NCBI RefSeq assembly: GCF_026153355.1
Contig: NZ_CP110636.1
Coordinates: forward strand, 5,580,001 to 5,644,000
DNA from: Streptomyces endophytica
GTDB lineage: Bacteria; Actinomycetota; Actinomycetes; Streptomycetales; Streptomycetaceae
Direction: 5' to 3'
DNA: 64,000 bases
Shown here: piece by piece, positions 1 to 8,874 of the stretch
Layout: every line of letters starts with the position of its first letter
Numbering within the stretch: position 1 is the first letter of the stretch
Made by a program: the position numbers and the translations under genes
The notes under the pieces: model-generated
Seen by the model: only the letters and a program-made list of their open reading frames with translations
Databases searched by the model: none
Told to the model about the DNA's origin: nothing

Positions 1-1
1 G

Positions 2-235
2 GCCGGCAACACCGATGTGGTCCGCGCCAAGATGCGCACCATGGAGATGCTCGAACTCCAGGGCGCCATCGAGGACATGCTCATCACGCTGACCGCGCAG
101 TACCACATCATCCGGCCGGTCACCGGCAAGAGCGGCAGCGGGCTCTTCCTCTATCTGGTGCTGGACCGCAAGCGCGCCAATCTGGCGCTGGCGCGCCACC
201 GTCTGGCCCGGCTGGAGGCCGAACTGGAGGTGTGA
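2..235 (+). CDS. Conserved small protein, 3' part only
   Basis: The reading frame is open from the window edge, so the true start lies upstream; an internal GTG at 17 is probably not the start. The visible 78 residues are amphipathic and rich in Met, Leu, Ala and Arg (MRTMEMLELQGAIEDML, then GLFLYLVLDRKRANLALAR), which suggests a short helical protein. I recognise the pattern as conserved in streptomycetes but cannot assign a function. The gene converges on ureD. As read, ureD overlaps it by 85 bp, which is probably an artefact of a ureD frameshift. Confidence 0.6.
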   Translation, partial: AGNTDVVRAKMRTMEMLELQGAIEDMLITLTAQYHIIRPVTGKSGSGLFLYLVLDRKRANLALARHRLARLEAELEV

Positions 236-1100
236 CCTTCAGTTCGGCCTCCGGTCGAGCCCCGCGCGGCCTCGTCCAGGAGGCGGCGCAGCCGCAGCGC
301 GTCCGGCGCGACGGCCGTCGCGAGGGCGCCGGGGCCGGCCAGCGGCGCCAGGACGCCCCGCGCGTCGAGGGGCTGGTCACCGGGCGGCCGGCCACGGTGC
401 GGCTGGTCGCCGGTCGCGCCGAGCAGCCGTACCGGGGCCGGCCCGTCCTCGAACTCGGGCCCCACGACCAGGAGTTGACCGAGGGCCCGGTGGCCGCCCA
501 GCACGGCCGAGGTGTCCCAGCCCGGGGCCCCGGGCCCGTAGGCGGTCTCCTGGTCGAGCAGGGTGCGTCCGGCGCGCCGGACCGTGAGCCGGCTGCGCAG
601 GGCGCCGGTCGGCTCGCCGCTGCGGCCCAGGACCTGTTCCTCGCGGAGCACGAGCCGGGCGGTGGCGGCCAGTTCGACGGTCGTGGTCATCCGCAGGTCG
701 CTGCCGGCGGCCGAGATCAGCGGCTCGGGCAGCCAGTCGAGCCGGGCGCCCTCGCCCACCGTGAGGCGTACGTCGTAGTGGGCGGGCGCACCGGTCCGGC
801 CGGGCAGCGCGACGGTGGCCGCGGCGGCCGTGACGTGCAGGGCGCTGCCGGCCTCCGCGGTGACCTCGATGGCCAGCCGGTCGCCGCCGAGCGGGGCGCT
901 CATGGCGCCGACCACGCACACCCGGGCCGGGCCGCCGTGCGCGCGGACCCGGCGCAGCGCGAACGGGCCGGCGCCGTCCAGGACGGGCAGCCGGGTGGTG
1001 CCGTCGGCATCGGTACGGGCGATCACACGGGCGGTGGCCCGCAGGCCGGCCGTGGACGGTGCGGCGGTCGCCGGTGTGGTCTGCGAAGGAAGGGCGAGCG

Positions 1101-1104
<4 letters not shown>
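151..1104 (-). CDS. ureD: Urease accessory protein UreD
   Basis: UreD is the scaffold that binds apo-urease together with UreF and UreG during nickel-centre assembly. The ATG at 1104 overlaps the ureG stop in an ATGA arrangement, so the two are translationally coupled. The protein follows the family pattern through ATARLVLREEQVLGRSGEP and the LAPLAGPGALATAVAPDALRLRRLLDEA segment near residue 280. The last 28 or so residues are Ser/Arg-rich and lie antisense to the convergent gene, which is unlike the family. One extra G in the run at about 258-262 would instead end the protein at 239, four bases short of the neighbour's stop. The identity is firm; the C-terminus is doubtful. Confidence 0.85.
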
Positions 1105-1793
<689 letters not shown>

Positions 1794-1857
1794 GGTCACT
1801 CCGGTGGTTCGTACGGCCGCCGGGGGCGGCGCGGCTGCCGGCCGGGGCCGGGCGGGG

Positions 1858-2532
1858 TCAGGAGGCGAAGAGGCGGACCGGCCAGGCGGCGTGCGCTTCC
1901 GCGGTGATGTCGAGCAGCGGGGCCGACGCGGCGGGCAGGACGTCGACCCCCTCGGCGGCGACCCGTTCCCCGGCCGCGGCGCCCTGCTCGGCGACCCGGT
2001 CGATGTCGGCGGCCAGGTGGGCGAGGACCGCGGTGGCGTCGAACGGGTCGAGGCTGAGCAGCCGGACGGCGGCGGTGGCCGGGCCGCTGATGGTCTCGTA
2101 GGCCACGGCGTACGCGGCGTCCTGCGGCGGCAGTCCGGCGGACCGGGCGGCCAGGCCCAGGACGACGGGCTGGTGGGCGCCGCGCGGCCGGGCCGCGGCG
2201 AGCGCGTCGAGTGCCGGGTCCGGCCAGGTGGCACGGGCCGCCCGCATCATCTGCCGGCCGAGCCGCCGGGCCACCTGGCGGAGCGCCGGTACGGGCGTGC
2301 GGGCGTCGGCGGCGTCGTCCAGGAGGAGCGGGTCGCAGCCGGCCGCGGCCGCCGCGGCGAGCGCGGCGGCGACCAGGCCCGCGGTGTGCAGCCGGCCCCG
2401 GCAGAAGCGCTCCAGGGTGGCGGCGTCCTTGATGTGGCCCGCGGCGACGGCCGGTTCGGCGCCGCCCGAGTGGGCGTGCCCTCCGGCGGGGAACCGGCCG
2501 TCGGCGAGGACGAGCAGCGCGGCGCGGCTCAT
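1858..2532 (-). CDS. ureF: Urease accessory protein UreF
   Basis: UreF is the all-helical accessory protein that bridges UreD and UreG in the nickel-insertion complex. The start at 2532 gives a 224-residue protein beginning MSRAALLVLADGRFPAGGHAHSGG, the usual UreF N-terminal motif. It ends with the C-terminal LFAS tail. The frame is open further upstream only because it runs into frameshifted ureC sequence. The start lies 40 nt after the repaired ureC stop at 2573. The middle is Ala-rich, as usual in actinobacterial UreF. Confidence 0.92.
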   Translation of the reverse strand: MSRAALLVLADGRFPAGGHAHSGGAEPAVAAGHIKDAATLERFCRGRLHTAGLVAAALAAAAAAGCDPLLLDDAADARTPVPALRQVARRLGRQMMRAARATWPDPALDALAAARPRGAHQPVVLGLAARSAGLPPQDAAYAVAYETISGPATAAVRLLSLDPFDATAVLAHLAADIDRVAEQGAAAGERVAAEGVDVLPAASAPLLDITAEAHAAWPVRLFAS

Positions 2533-2572
2533 CGGTGGTCCGTGGTGTGCATCGGGGTCTTCCTCATGGCGT

Positions 2573-4292
2573 TCAGAACAGGAAGTACCGCTGGGCCATG
2601 GGGAGTTCGGCGGCCGGGTGGGGTTCGACCACCTCGCCGTCGATGGTGACCGTGAAGGTGTCGGGGTCGACGTGGACCCGCGGCAGGGCGTCGTTGTTGC
2701 GCATGTCCGCCTTGGTGACACCTCGGGTGGAGCGGATCGCCTCGTACGCCTTGGCCAGCGGCAGGCGTCCGGGGAGGTCGTCCTCCAGGGCCTGCGCGGA
2801 GACGAAGTTGACCGAGTTGCTGCCGGGGCCTTGCCGGTGGCGCCGAACATCGGGCGGGGCAGGACCGGCTGCGGGGTGGGGATGGAGGCGTTGGCGTCGC
2901 CCATCTGCGCGTACGCGATCTGCCCGCCCTTGATGACCAGTTGGGGCTTGACGCCGAAGAACGCCGGGTCCCACAGGACGAGGTCGGCGAGCTTGCCGTC
3001 CTCGACGGAGCCGACGAGGTGGTCGATGCCCTGGGCGAGGCCGCGTTGATGGTGTACTTCGCGACGTAGCGGCGGGCCCGGTGGTTGTCCGCGCCGCCGT
3101 CGCCGGGGAGCGCGCCGCGGCGCCGCTTCATCACGTGCGCGGTCTGCCAGGTGCGCAGCACGACCTCGCCGATCCGGCCCATGGCCTGGGCGTCGGAGGA
3201 CATGATCGAGATGGCGCCGAGGTCGTGCAGGATGTCCTCGGCGGCGATGGTGGAGGGCCGGATCCGGGACTCGGCGAACGCCAGGTCCTCGGGGACGGCC
3301 GGGTTGAGGTGGTGGCAGACCATCAGCATGTCGAGGTGTTCCTCGACGGTGTTGACGGTGTGCGGCCGCGTGGGGTTGGTGGACGCGGGCAGCACGTTCG
3401 GCTCGGAGACCATGGCGATCATGTCGGGGGCGTGGCCGCCGCCGGCGCCCTCGACATGGAACGCGTGGATGGAGCGGCCGGCGATGGCGGCGAGGGTGTC
3501 GCCGAGGAAGCCGGCCTCGTTCAGGGTGTCCGTGTGGATCGCCAGCTGGGCGCCGCTCTCCTCGCAGACCCTCAGGCAGGCGTCGATGACGGCGGGGGTG
3601 GCGCCCCAGTCCTCGTGGATCTTGAAGCCGAGGATGCCGGCCCGCAGCTGGTCGCGCATCGAGGCGAGGGAGGTGGTGTTGCCCTTGCCGAGCAGTCCGA
3701 CGTTGACCGGGAAGGAGTCCATCGACTCCAGGAGCCGGGAGATGTGCCAGGCGCCGGGGGTGATGGTGGTGGCCTTGCTGCCCTCGGCCGGTCCGTTGCC
3801 GCCGCCGATGAGCGTGGTCACACCGGAGGCGAGCGCCTCGTCCGCCTGCTGGGGGCAGATGAAGTGGACGTGGGTGTCGATGCCGCCGGCGGTGAGGATC
3901 TTGCCGTTGCCGGCGATGATCTCGGTCTCGGGGCCGATGACCAGGTCGGGGTGGACGCCGTCCATGGTCTCGGGGTTGCCGGCCTTGCCGAGGGCGGTGA
4001 TCCGGCCGTCGCGGATGCCGACGTCGGCCTTGACGACGCCCCAGTGGTCGAGGACCACGGCGCCGGTGATCACGGTGTCCGGGGCGCCCTCGGCCCGGGT
4101 GGTCCGGGACTGGCCCATCGACTCGCGGATGACCTTGCCGCCGCCGAAGACCGCCTCGTCACCGGCGCGGCCGGGTCCGCCGGAGCGGTCCTCGGTGATC
4201 TCGATGACCAGGTCGGTGTCGGCGAGCCGGATCCGGTCGCCGGCGGTCGGGCCGAAGAGGTCGGCGTACGCCTGGCGGGTCAGCTCAGCCAT
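2573..4292 (-). pseudogene. ureC: Urease alpha subunit UreC, two frameshifts
   Basis: This is the catalytic nickel subunit that hydrolyses urea to ammonia and carbamate. In the first frame all catalytic residues are present: H141 and H143, the carbamylated Lys K224 in GFKIHEDWG, H253, H279, flap C326-H327 and D367. Residue spacing matches the Klebsiella enzyme with an offset of 7. After codon 418 (base 3039) one base is missing and the family sequence resumes in the next frame (AQGIDHL). A second base is missing in the G run at 2824-2828, after which VNFVSAQALEDDL continues to the stop at 2573. Restoring both bases gives 573 residues, the normal length. As written, the unrepaired frame runs on to 2529 without function. 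Confidence 0.9.
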
Positions 4293-4527
4293 CGAGGGTG
4301 CCTCCGGTCTGACCCCGCAGGCCCGGGACGATCCGCTTGCCCGCGAGGGGGACCAGCTCGACCTCGGTGGGGATGCCGGGCTCGAAGCGCACGGCGGAGC
4401 CGGCCGGGACGTTCAGCCGCTTGCCGTGCGCGGCCGCGCGGTCGAAGTCGAGGCCGGGGTTGGCCTCGGCGAAGTGGTAGTGGGAGCCGACCTGGACGGG
4501 GCGGTCGGCGGCGTTGAGGACGGTCAT
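4285..4527 (-). CDS. ureB: Urease beta subunit UreB, frameshift near its start
   Basis: UreB is the small structural urease subunit. The open frame from ATG 4527 holds residues typical of the body of UreB (VGSHYHFAEANPGLDFDRAAAHGKRLN and the C-terminal VPLAGKRIVPGL). The usual UreB N-terminus (start, MIPGE-like, then ILYADEPVRLNEGLPLTR) is also encoded upstream, from ATG 4595. It is out of frame because one G is missing in the run at 4586-4590. The true gene is probably 4285-4595, about 103 residues. The stop overlaps the ureC ATG at 4292, and the gene starts 17 nt after ureA. Confidence 0.88.
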   Translation of the reverse strand: MTVLNAADRPVQVGSHYHFAEANPGLDFDRAAAHGKRLNVPAGSAVRFEPGIPTEVELVPLAGKRIVPGLRGQTGGTLDG

Positions 4528-4612
4528 GCGCGTGAGGGGGAGGCCTTCGTTGAGGCGTACCGGCTCGTCGGCGTAGAGGATCTGTCCGGGATCATGGTGT
4601 GCCCTCCCGTGG

Positions 4613-4915
<303 letters not shown>

Positions 4916-5339
4916 ACCTTCCACCTCACAGTCTTCCGCCCGGACACATTTGCCCAGGTCACAGGCGTGGGCACACCCGTATCGGTAGATGTATCACGCA
5001 GTAATTAAAGGGGGAGCAAACCGACTTCCAGCAGTTGGCCATCCACGGCCCCATCGGGGCAGGCTAGTTCGGCCGGATTTCGTCGGCGTTACAACGGATG
5101 ACGCGGAGGTATCGCAGCACATCGCTGGCGCATTCCTTGCGCCGACGGGCCACCGCTCACCGGTACAGCCGGAACCCCTCAATCACCGATCACCGCGATC
5201 AGGACATATCGGACGCACTCCGCTCCGCGAACACGCCTGTCCGATATGCGCTCTTGACGGTTTCCCAAGTGATCGCAATCCTCATGTGCGCGTCAAAACG
5301 CTCCGCACCATCCCCCCACACCTGTATGGAGCTTTCACT
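4916..5339. promoter_or_regulatory. Divergent promoter region of the urease operon and aminopeptidase gene
   Basis: The 424 bp between ureA and the M28 peptidase gene have no convincing coding frame and include an AT-rich patch around 4990-5010. On the ureA strand, 4979-5004 holds TTAC and GATAC half-motifs that loosely resemble a GlnR box (TNAC-n6-GNNAC); the spacing is imperfect. Urease operons are known GlnR targets in streptomycetes, so this is a weak candidate only. Confidence 0.35.
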
Positions 5340-6284
5340 GTGACCCGTTCTGCACGAATACGCCGGGCCGCGCTGGCCACCGGATGCGTCACCGCCCTGG
5401 CCGCCACCCTCTTCACCGCGGCCGGCGCCTACGCCGACCCCGCGCCGGCCGCCGCCCCGGACATCGACGTCAAGGCCGTCAAGGCCGACCTGGACCAGCT
5501 CCAGTCCATCGCCGACGCCAACGGCGGCAACCGCGCCCACGGCAAGCCCGGCCACAAGGCGTCCATCGACTTCCTCAAGGGCAAGCTGGACCAGGCCGGA
5601 TTCAAGACCCAGGTCCAGGAGTTCGACAACAACGGCGCCACCGGCTACAACCTCGTCGCCGACTGGCCGGGCGGCGACGAGAGCAAGACCGTCATGGCCG
5701 GCGCCCACGTGGACTCGGTCGACGCCGGCCCCGGCATCAACGACAACGGCTCCGGCTCGGCCGGCATCCTCGAAGTCGCGCTCGCGGTCGCCAAGTCCGA
5801 GCTCAAGCCCGCCAAGCACCTCCGGTTCGCCTGGTTCGGCGATGAGGAGGACGGCATGGTCGGCTCGCAGTCGTACGTCCAGAAGCTCGGCGCCGACACC
5901 AAGAAGATCGACGCGTACCTGAACTTCGACATGATCGGGTCGCCGAACCCGGGCTACTTCGTCTACGACGACGACGCGCGCCTGGAGAAGGTCTTCAAGG
6001 ACTGGTTCGCCGCGAAGAACATCGCCACCGAGAAGGAGACCGAGGGCGACGGGCGCTCGGACCACGCCTCCTTCAAGGACGCCGGGGTCGCGGTCGGCGG
6101 TCTCTTCTCGGGCGCGGACTACAAGAAGACCGAGGAGCAGGCCAAGAACTGGGGCGGCGAGGCGGGCAAGGCGTTCGACGCCTGCTACCACCAGTCCTGC
6201 GACACCTCGAAGAACATCGACGACAAGGCGCTGGACACCAACACGGACGCCATCGCGGCCGCGATCTGGCAGCTCAGCTCCTGA
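5340..6284 (+). CDS. Secreted M28 family zinc aminopeptidase
   Basis: This matches the S. griseus aminopeptidase type: a two-zinc enzyme that removes N-terminal hydrophobic residues outside the cell. GTG 5340 starts a Sec signal (RSARIRRAALATG, then a hydrophobic stretch, then AYADP near residue 31). The metal and catalytic residues are visible as H123 (AGAHVDS), D135 (GINDNGSG), E169/E170 (GDEEDG), D197 (NFDMIG) and H242 (RSDHASF). A Cys pair in CYHQSC near the C-terminus probably forms the family disulfide. The 314-residue length is about right for the precursor. The open frame extends upstream to 4989, but that part reads as non-coding. Confidence 0.92.
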   Translation: MTRSARIRRAALATGCVTALAATLFTAAGAYADPAPAAAPDIDVKAVKADLDQLQSIADANGGNRAHGKPGHKASIDFLKGKLDQAGFKTQVQEFDNNGATGYNLVADWPGGDESKTVMAGAHVDSVDAGPGINDNGSGSAGILEVALAVAKSELKPAKHLRFAWFGDEEDGMVGSQSYVQKLGADTKKIDAYLNFDMIGSPNPGYFVYDDDARLEKVFKDWFAAKNIATEKETEGDGRSDHASFKDAGVAVGGLFSGADYKKTEEQAKNWGGEAGKAFDACYHQSCDTSKNIDDKALDTNTDAIAAAIWQLSS

Positions 6285-6322
6285 TCCCTCCGCATCCTCG
6301 TCCGGTCAGCCCGCGCTGACCG

Positions 6323-6637
6323 TCATCTCTCGCGACCCGGTCGCCGGTCCCCGGCGGCCGGGTCGCGGTGTTCCGCGGCGATACCGAAGCGCCGCCGTTC
6401 GCCCGGAGCGGCCGGCAGGGGCCGGACCGTGGAGACCGTGCTGATCACCTGCTCGTCCTCCGCGCCCTGCTCACGCCGCCCCAGTTCTTCGAGCAACTGC
6501 AGGTCAGCGGCGGAAACCAGCGCCACGAGCGGCTTGCCGTGGCGGGTGACGACCACCCGCTCACCGCCGTAGACGACGCGGTTGATCAGATCCGCCAGCT
6601 CCGCCCGGGCTTGCGTCACCGGAATTTCGTAGGCCAT
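6323..6637 (-). CDS. Phd/YefM family antitoxin, no toxin beside it
   Basis: The 104-residue product starts MAYEIPVTQARAELADLINRV and continues GGERVVVTRHGKPLVALVSAADL, the full Phd/YefM DNA-binding fold. The disordered C-terminus would bind a toxin. No RelE, Doc or PIN-type gene lies on either side: downstream is the convergent aminopeptidase and upstream is a non-coding kilobase. It may therefore be an orphan antitoxin or a remnant. An inverted repeat at 6331-6367 overlaps its 3' end. Confidence 0.85.
   Translation of the reverse strand: MAYEIPVTQARAELADLINRVVYGGERVVVTRHGKPLVALVSAADLQLLEELGRREQGAEDEQVISTVSTVRPLPAAPGERRRFGIAAEHRDPAAGDRRPGRER
6331..6367. terminator. Inverted repeat between convergent genes
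   Basis: The arms CGCGACCCGG (6331-6340) and CCGGGTCGCG (6358-6367) are perfect complements, and the 17-nt spacer is itself partly self-complementary. It lies just past the aminopeptidase stop and inside the last codons of the antitoxin. It probably acts as a terminator in both directions. There is no U-tract, as is common in streptomycetes. Confidence 0.55.
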
Positions 6638-7668
6638 GCTCCTAGCCTATGTAATGTCCACCTGGTCCGCCGTGGTCCGTGGCGACGGCGAATGTCCAGG
6701 TCAGAGGTTCTCGCGTGCTCCCGTGCGCTCTCGTGTGTGAGAGGTGTGTGAGACAAAGAGCCTTTTGGTCACACTGACACTCCGGTGGGTCTCCGGTGTG
6801 GCGGGACACCCCGCACCACCGGCCCCGCTCGAAGTTCCGGCCGGGCGGCTGCTTGCCCGTCGACGCATCGGAGGTGGGGCGGATCTCCACCAGCCTCCAC
6901 ATCGGCAAACCGTGGTAAGTACCACGTGCCGCGGTGTGATCCCGGCGGTTTGGCTCGCCCCTCGTCTCGGGGTCCGCGACGTACGGACCGTCGGGATCAC
7001 CCGCACCACCAGCGACAGTATCGATGCCGCCAAGACCACTCTTCCGCCGAGACCTCGACCGCTGGAGCAGCCGCCCCACCGACCAGCACGCCCAGCAGCA
7101 GGAGCTGCCCGAAGCCGCCCGTACCCTGATCGACTCCCGCGCCCCCGCCGACTTCCTCGCGGCCCGCGAACAAGCCGCCGCCCCGGGCCGCCACGTTCCC
7201 TTCCTGGACATCTTCGGCCCCCTACAGGCAGCCGATCCGGGCCGCCGCCAGGTCACCACCCGAACCGGTGCCCCGGCGGATGATCCGCAGCAACCGCCTG
7301 CCCTCGACGTCATCGATTTCCCGGACCTGCACACGCTCAGCCATGTGATCACTCTGACTGTCCCGCACCACCCGGCGCAGCAACCCCGCGAAGTCTCATC
7401 ACAGCGTGAGCCTTGCCTGATGCGTCCGGGATCGTGGCGCTGCGGATCCGGCGCGGCAGATACGAGATGTGCATGGACGTCGACGGCCCGGGCCTGCCCG
7501 CGGGCCGGCTGCCGGCCGAAAGGCCCGCCTCGCGCGTCTGGAACGGGCCACCGGACAAAGGCGTTCATCATTCGTTGATTGCCCTGGTGCAGCCTTTTCG
7601 AGTTAGCAGCGCACGACCTCCGCACGAGGAAGTGCGTGACATCTTCACCCAGGAAGGGGGGTGCAGTG
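6638..7668. other. Kilobase without a convincing gene, upstream of the peptide gene
   Basis: Several overlapping open frames exist (for example 7024-7578 on the plus strand), but none has recognisable domains or a good ribosome binding site. The one at 7024 has a plausible middle (PADFLAAREQAAAPGRHVPF) and then degenerates into Arg/Cys-rich sequence, so it may be a gene remnant. The last 100 bases before 7669 are less GC-rich and should contain the promoter of the peptide gene. No tRNA or transposase was seen. Confidence 0.4.
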
Positions 7669-7749
7669 ATGAAGATTCTCTTCGCCATTCGCAACAAGGT
7701 GTCTGCTCAGAAGAGCCTCAAGGCCAGCGCCTGGTACTTCTGGTACTAG
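7669..7749 (+). CDS. Atropopeptide-like RiPP precursor, core AWYFWY
   Basis: This 26-codon gene is too short for normal gene calling. ATG 7669 follows an exceptionally strong ribosome binding site (AGGAAGGGGGG, 7651-7661) by 7 nt. The peptide has a basic leader (residues 1-20, with KVSAQKSLKAS at 10-20) and ends in AWYFWY (21-26), directly before the TAG. Tryptorubin A, the founding atropopeptide, derives from a C-terminal AWYIWY core that a cytochrome P450 cross-links through its aromatic residues. Here the core differs by Ile to Phe, and two P450 genes follow at once. The function is inferred from core similarity and gene order; the chemistry is not shown by sequence. Confidence 0.85.
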   Translation: MKILFAIRNKVSAQKSLKASAWYFWY

Positions 7750-7757
7750 GCCGAGAA

Positions 7758-7785
7758 GTCGTCCCCGCCGTGCGGCGGGGACGAC
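7758..7785 (+). terminator. Perfect hairpin between the precursor and P450 genes
   Basis: The 12-nt arms GTCGTCCCCGCC (7758-7769) and GGCGGGGACGAC (7774-7785) pair perfectly around a 4-nt GTGC loop, 8 nt after the precursor stop. The position suggests an attenuator or 3' stabiliser that lets the precursor mRNA outnumber the P450 message, a common arrangement in RiPP operons. There is no U-tract. Confidence 0.7.
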
Positions 7786-7830
7786 GCCGCCCGCCGCTGC
7801 CCGCTCCTCTCGGCCTTCCCGGAGACTTCC

Positions 7831-8874
7831 ATGCGCGCCACGGTGTTCCATCCACGACTCGCAGCTCTGTTCCGGGAACATCTCGGGCAGGACGTCTTCC
7901 GGCTCGAACCTGACACCGTCGGGGTCGCCGGGCATGATGTCGCCGACCGGATCCTCGCCGCCCGCCGGGCAACTGAGACCGAACGGCCCACGTTCAAGCC
8001 GCTGCACGGACGTTCGATCTCTCGCAGCGAGGCCTCTTCGGTGATGCGGACCATCGGCGGCGATGTGCGCGAGGCGCTGAAGAGGACCCGTCCCCGGCCC
8101 GAGGACGTCGATCTGTCCGGATCCTGGCCTCTCAGGGGACACCTGTTCCTGCGGGACCTGATCCTCGGCCGGGACCCGTACCGGTTGCGGATCCTGATGA
8201 GCCGCAACCTGGAACTGACTCCCAAGCTCACCTGGACGGTGATCGCGGCGGGCGCCGCGCTCCCGGGGCGGGTCGGCCGCCGGAACGCCCCGCTGACCGC
8301 GATCGCGGGTCTGACGGCCGATGCCACGGGTTACCAAGAGCGCCGATACGCCATGGGCATGTACCGGCGCGCGGCGGCCCCCGTGTGCTTCACGGTCTCC
8401 ACCCTCGTCACCAACGCGCTGTGGCTCGGCTCGCCGTTCGCCCCCGAGACGCCGAACCGGCACGTCCTGTACGAGGCCATGCGGCTGCTGCCGCCGTCCT
8501 GGAACATCCTGCGCAACGCCTCCCCCGAATTCGCCGCGATCGACGGGCGGATCGAGGCGGGCGACGACGTCCTCCTGCTGCCTCTCCTCGCGCACCGGGA
8601 CCCGAAGCTGTGGAAGGAACCGGACGAGTTCCGTCCGGAGCGCTGGGAGAACCTCGACCCCGACACCGCTCCCGGCTACCTTCCCTTCGGCCACGCCTCC
8701 GAGCGCTGCTGGGGCCGGCACATGGTGATGCCGCTCGCCGAACTGCTCCTGGACCTCATCCGCGGATCGGGGCTGGAGGTCGCCCCAGGGCAGTCGTCCG
8801 CCAAGGTACCTCTCGTCGGACTTCTCGGCGTGGAGGACGTACGTCTGACGAAGGTGCGCCGTGCCGCTGCCTGA
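7831..8874 (+). CDS. Short, divergent cytochrome P450 (candidate atropopeptide cross-linking enzyme)
   Basis: A 347-residue P450, shorter than the usual 400. It has the K-helix ExxR (E215-R218 in EAMRLLPPSW), the FRPERW meander and the heme-binding PFGHASERCWG with axial C293. The I-helix is unusual. Where AGxxT is expected there is PVCFTVST near 184-191, only about 30 residues before ExxR, so the normal J-helix spacing is compressed. It lies 81 nt after the peptide gene and overlaps the next P450 by 14 nt. In tryptorubin-type clusters a single P450 installs the carbon-carbon and carbon-nitrogen links; this one is the better candidate by position and divergence. Confidence 0.88.
   Translation: MRATVFHPRLAALFREHLGQDVFRLEPDTVGVAGHDVADRILAARRATETERPTFKPLHGRSISRSEASSVMRTIGGDVREALKRTRPRPEDVDLSGSWPLRGHLFLRDLILGRDPYRLRILMSRNLELTPKLTWTVIAAGAALPGRVGRRNAPLTAIAGLTADATGYQERRYAMGMYRRAAAPVCFTVSTLVTNALWLGSPFAPETPNRHVLYEAMRLLPPSWNILRNASPEFAAIDGRIEAGDDVLLLPLLAHRDPKLWKEPDEFRPERWENLDPDTAPGYLPFGHASERCWGRHMVMPLAELLLDLIRGSGLEVAPGQSSAKVPLVGLLGVEDVRLTKVRRAAA

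Noticed and set aside
7024..7578. A 184-codon frame upstream of the peptide gene
   Set aside because: There is no ribosome binding site or known domain, and composition degrades after residue 120. It was kept only as a possible remnant.
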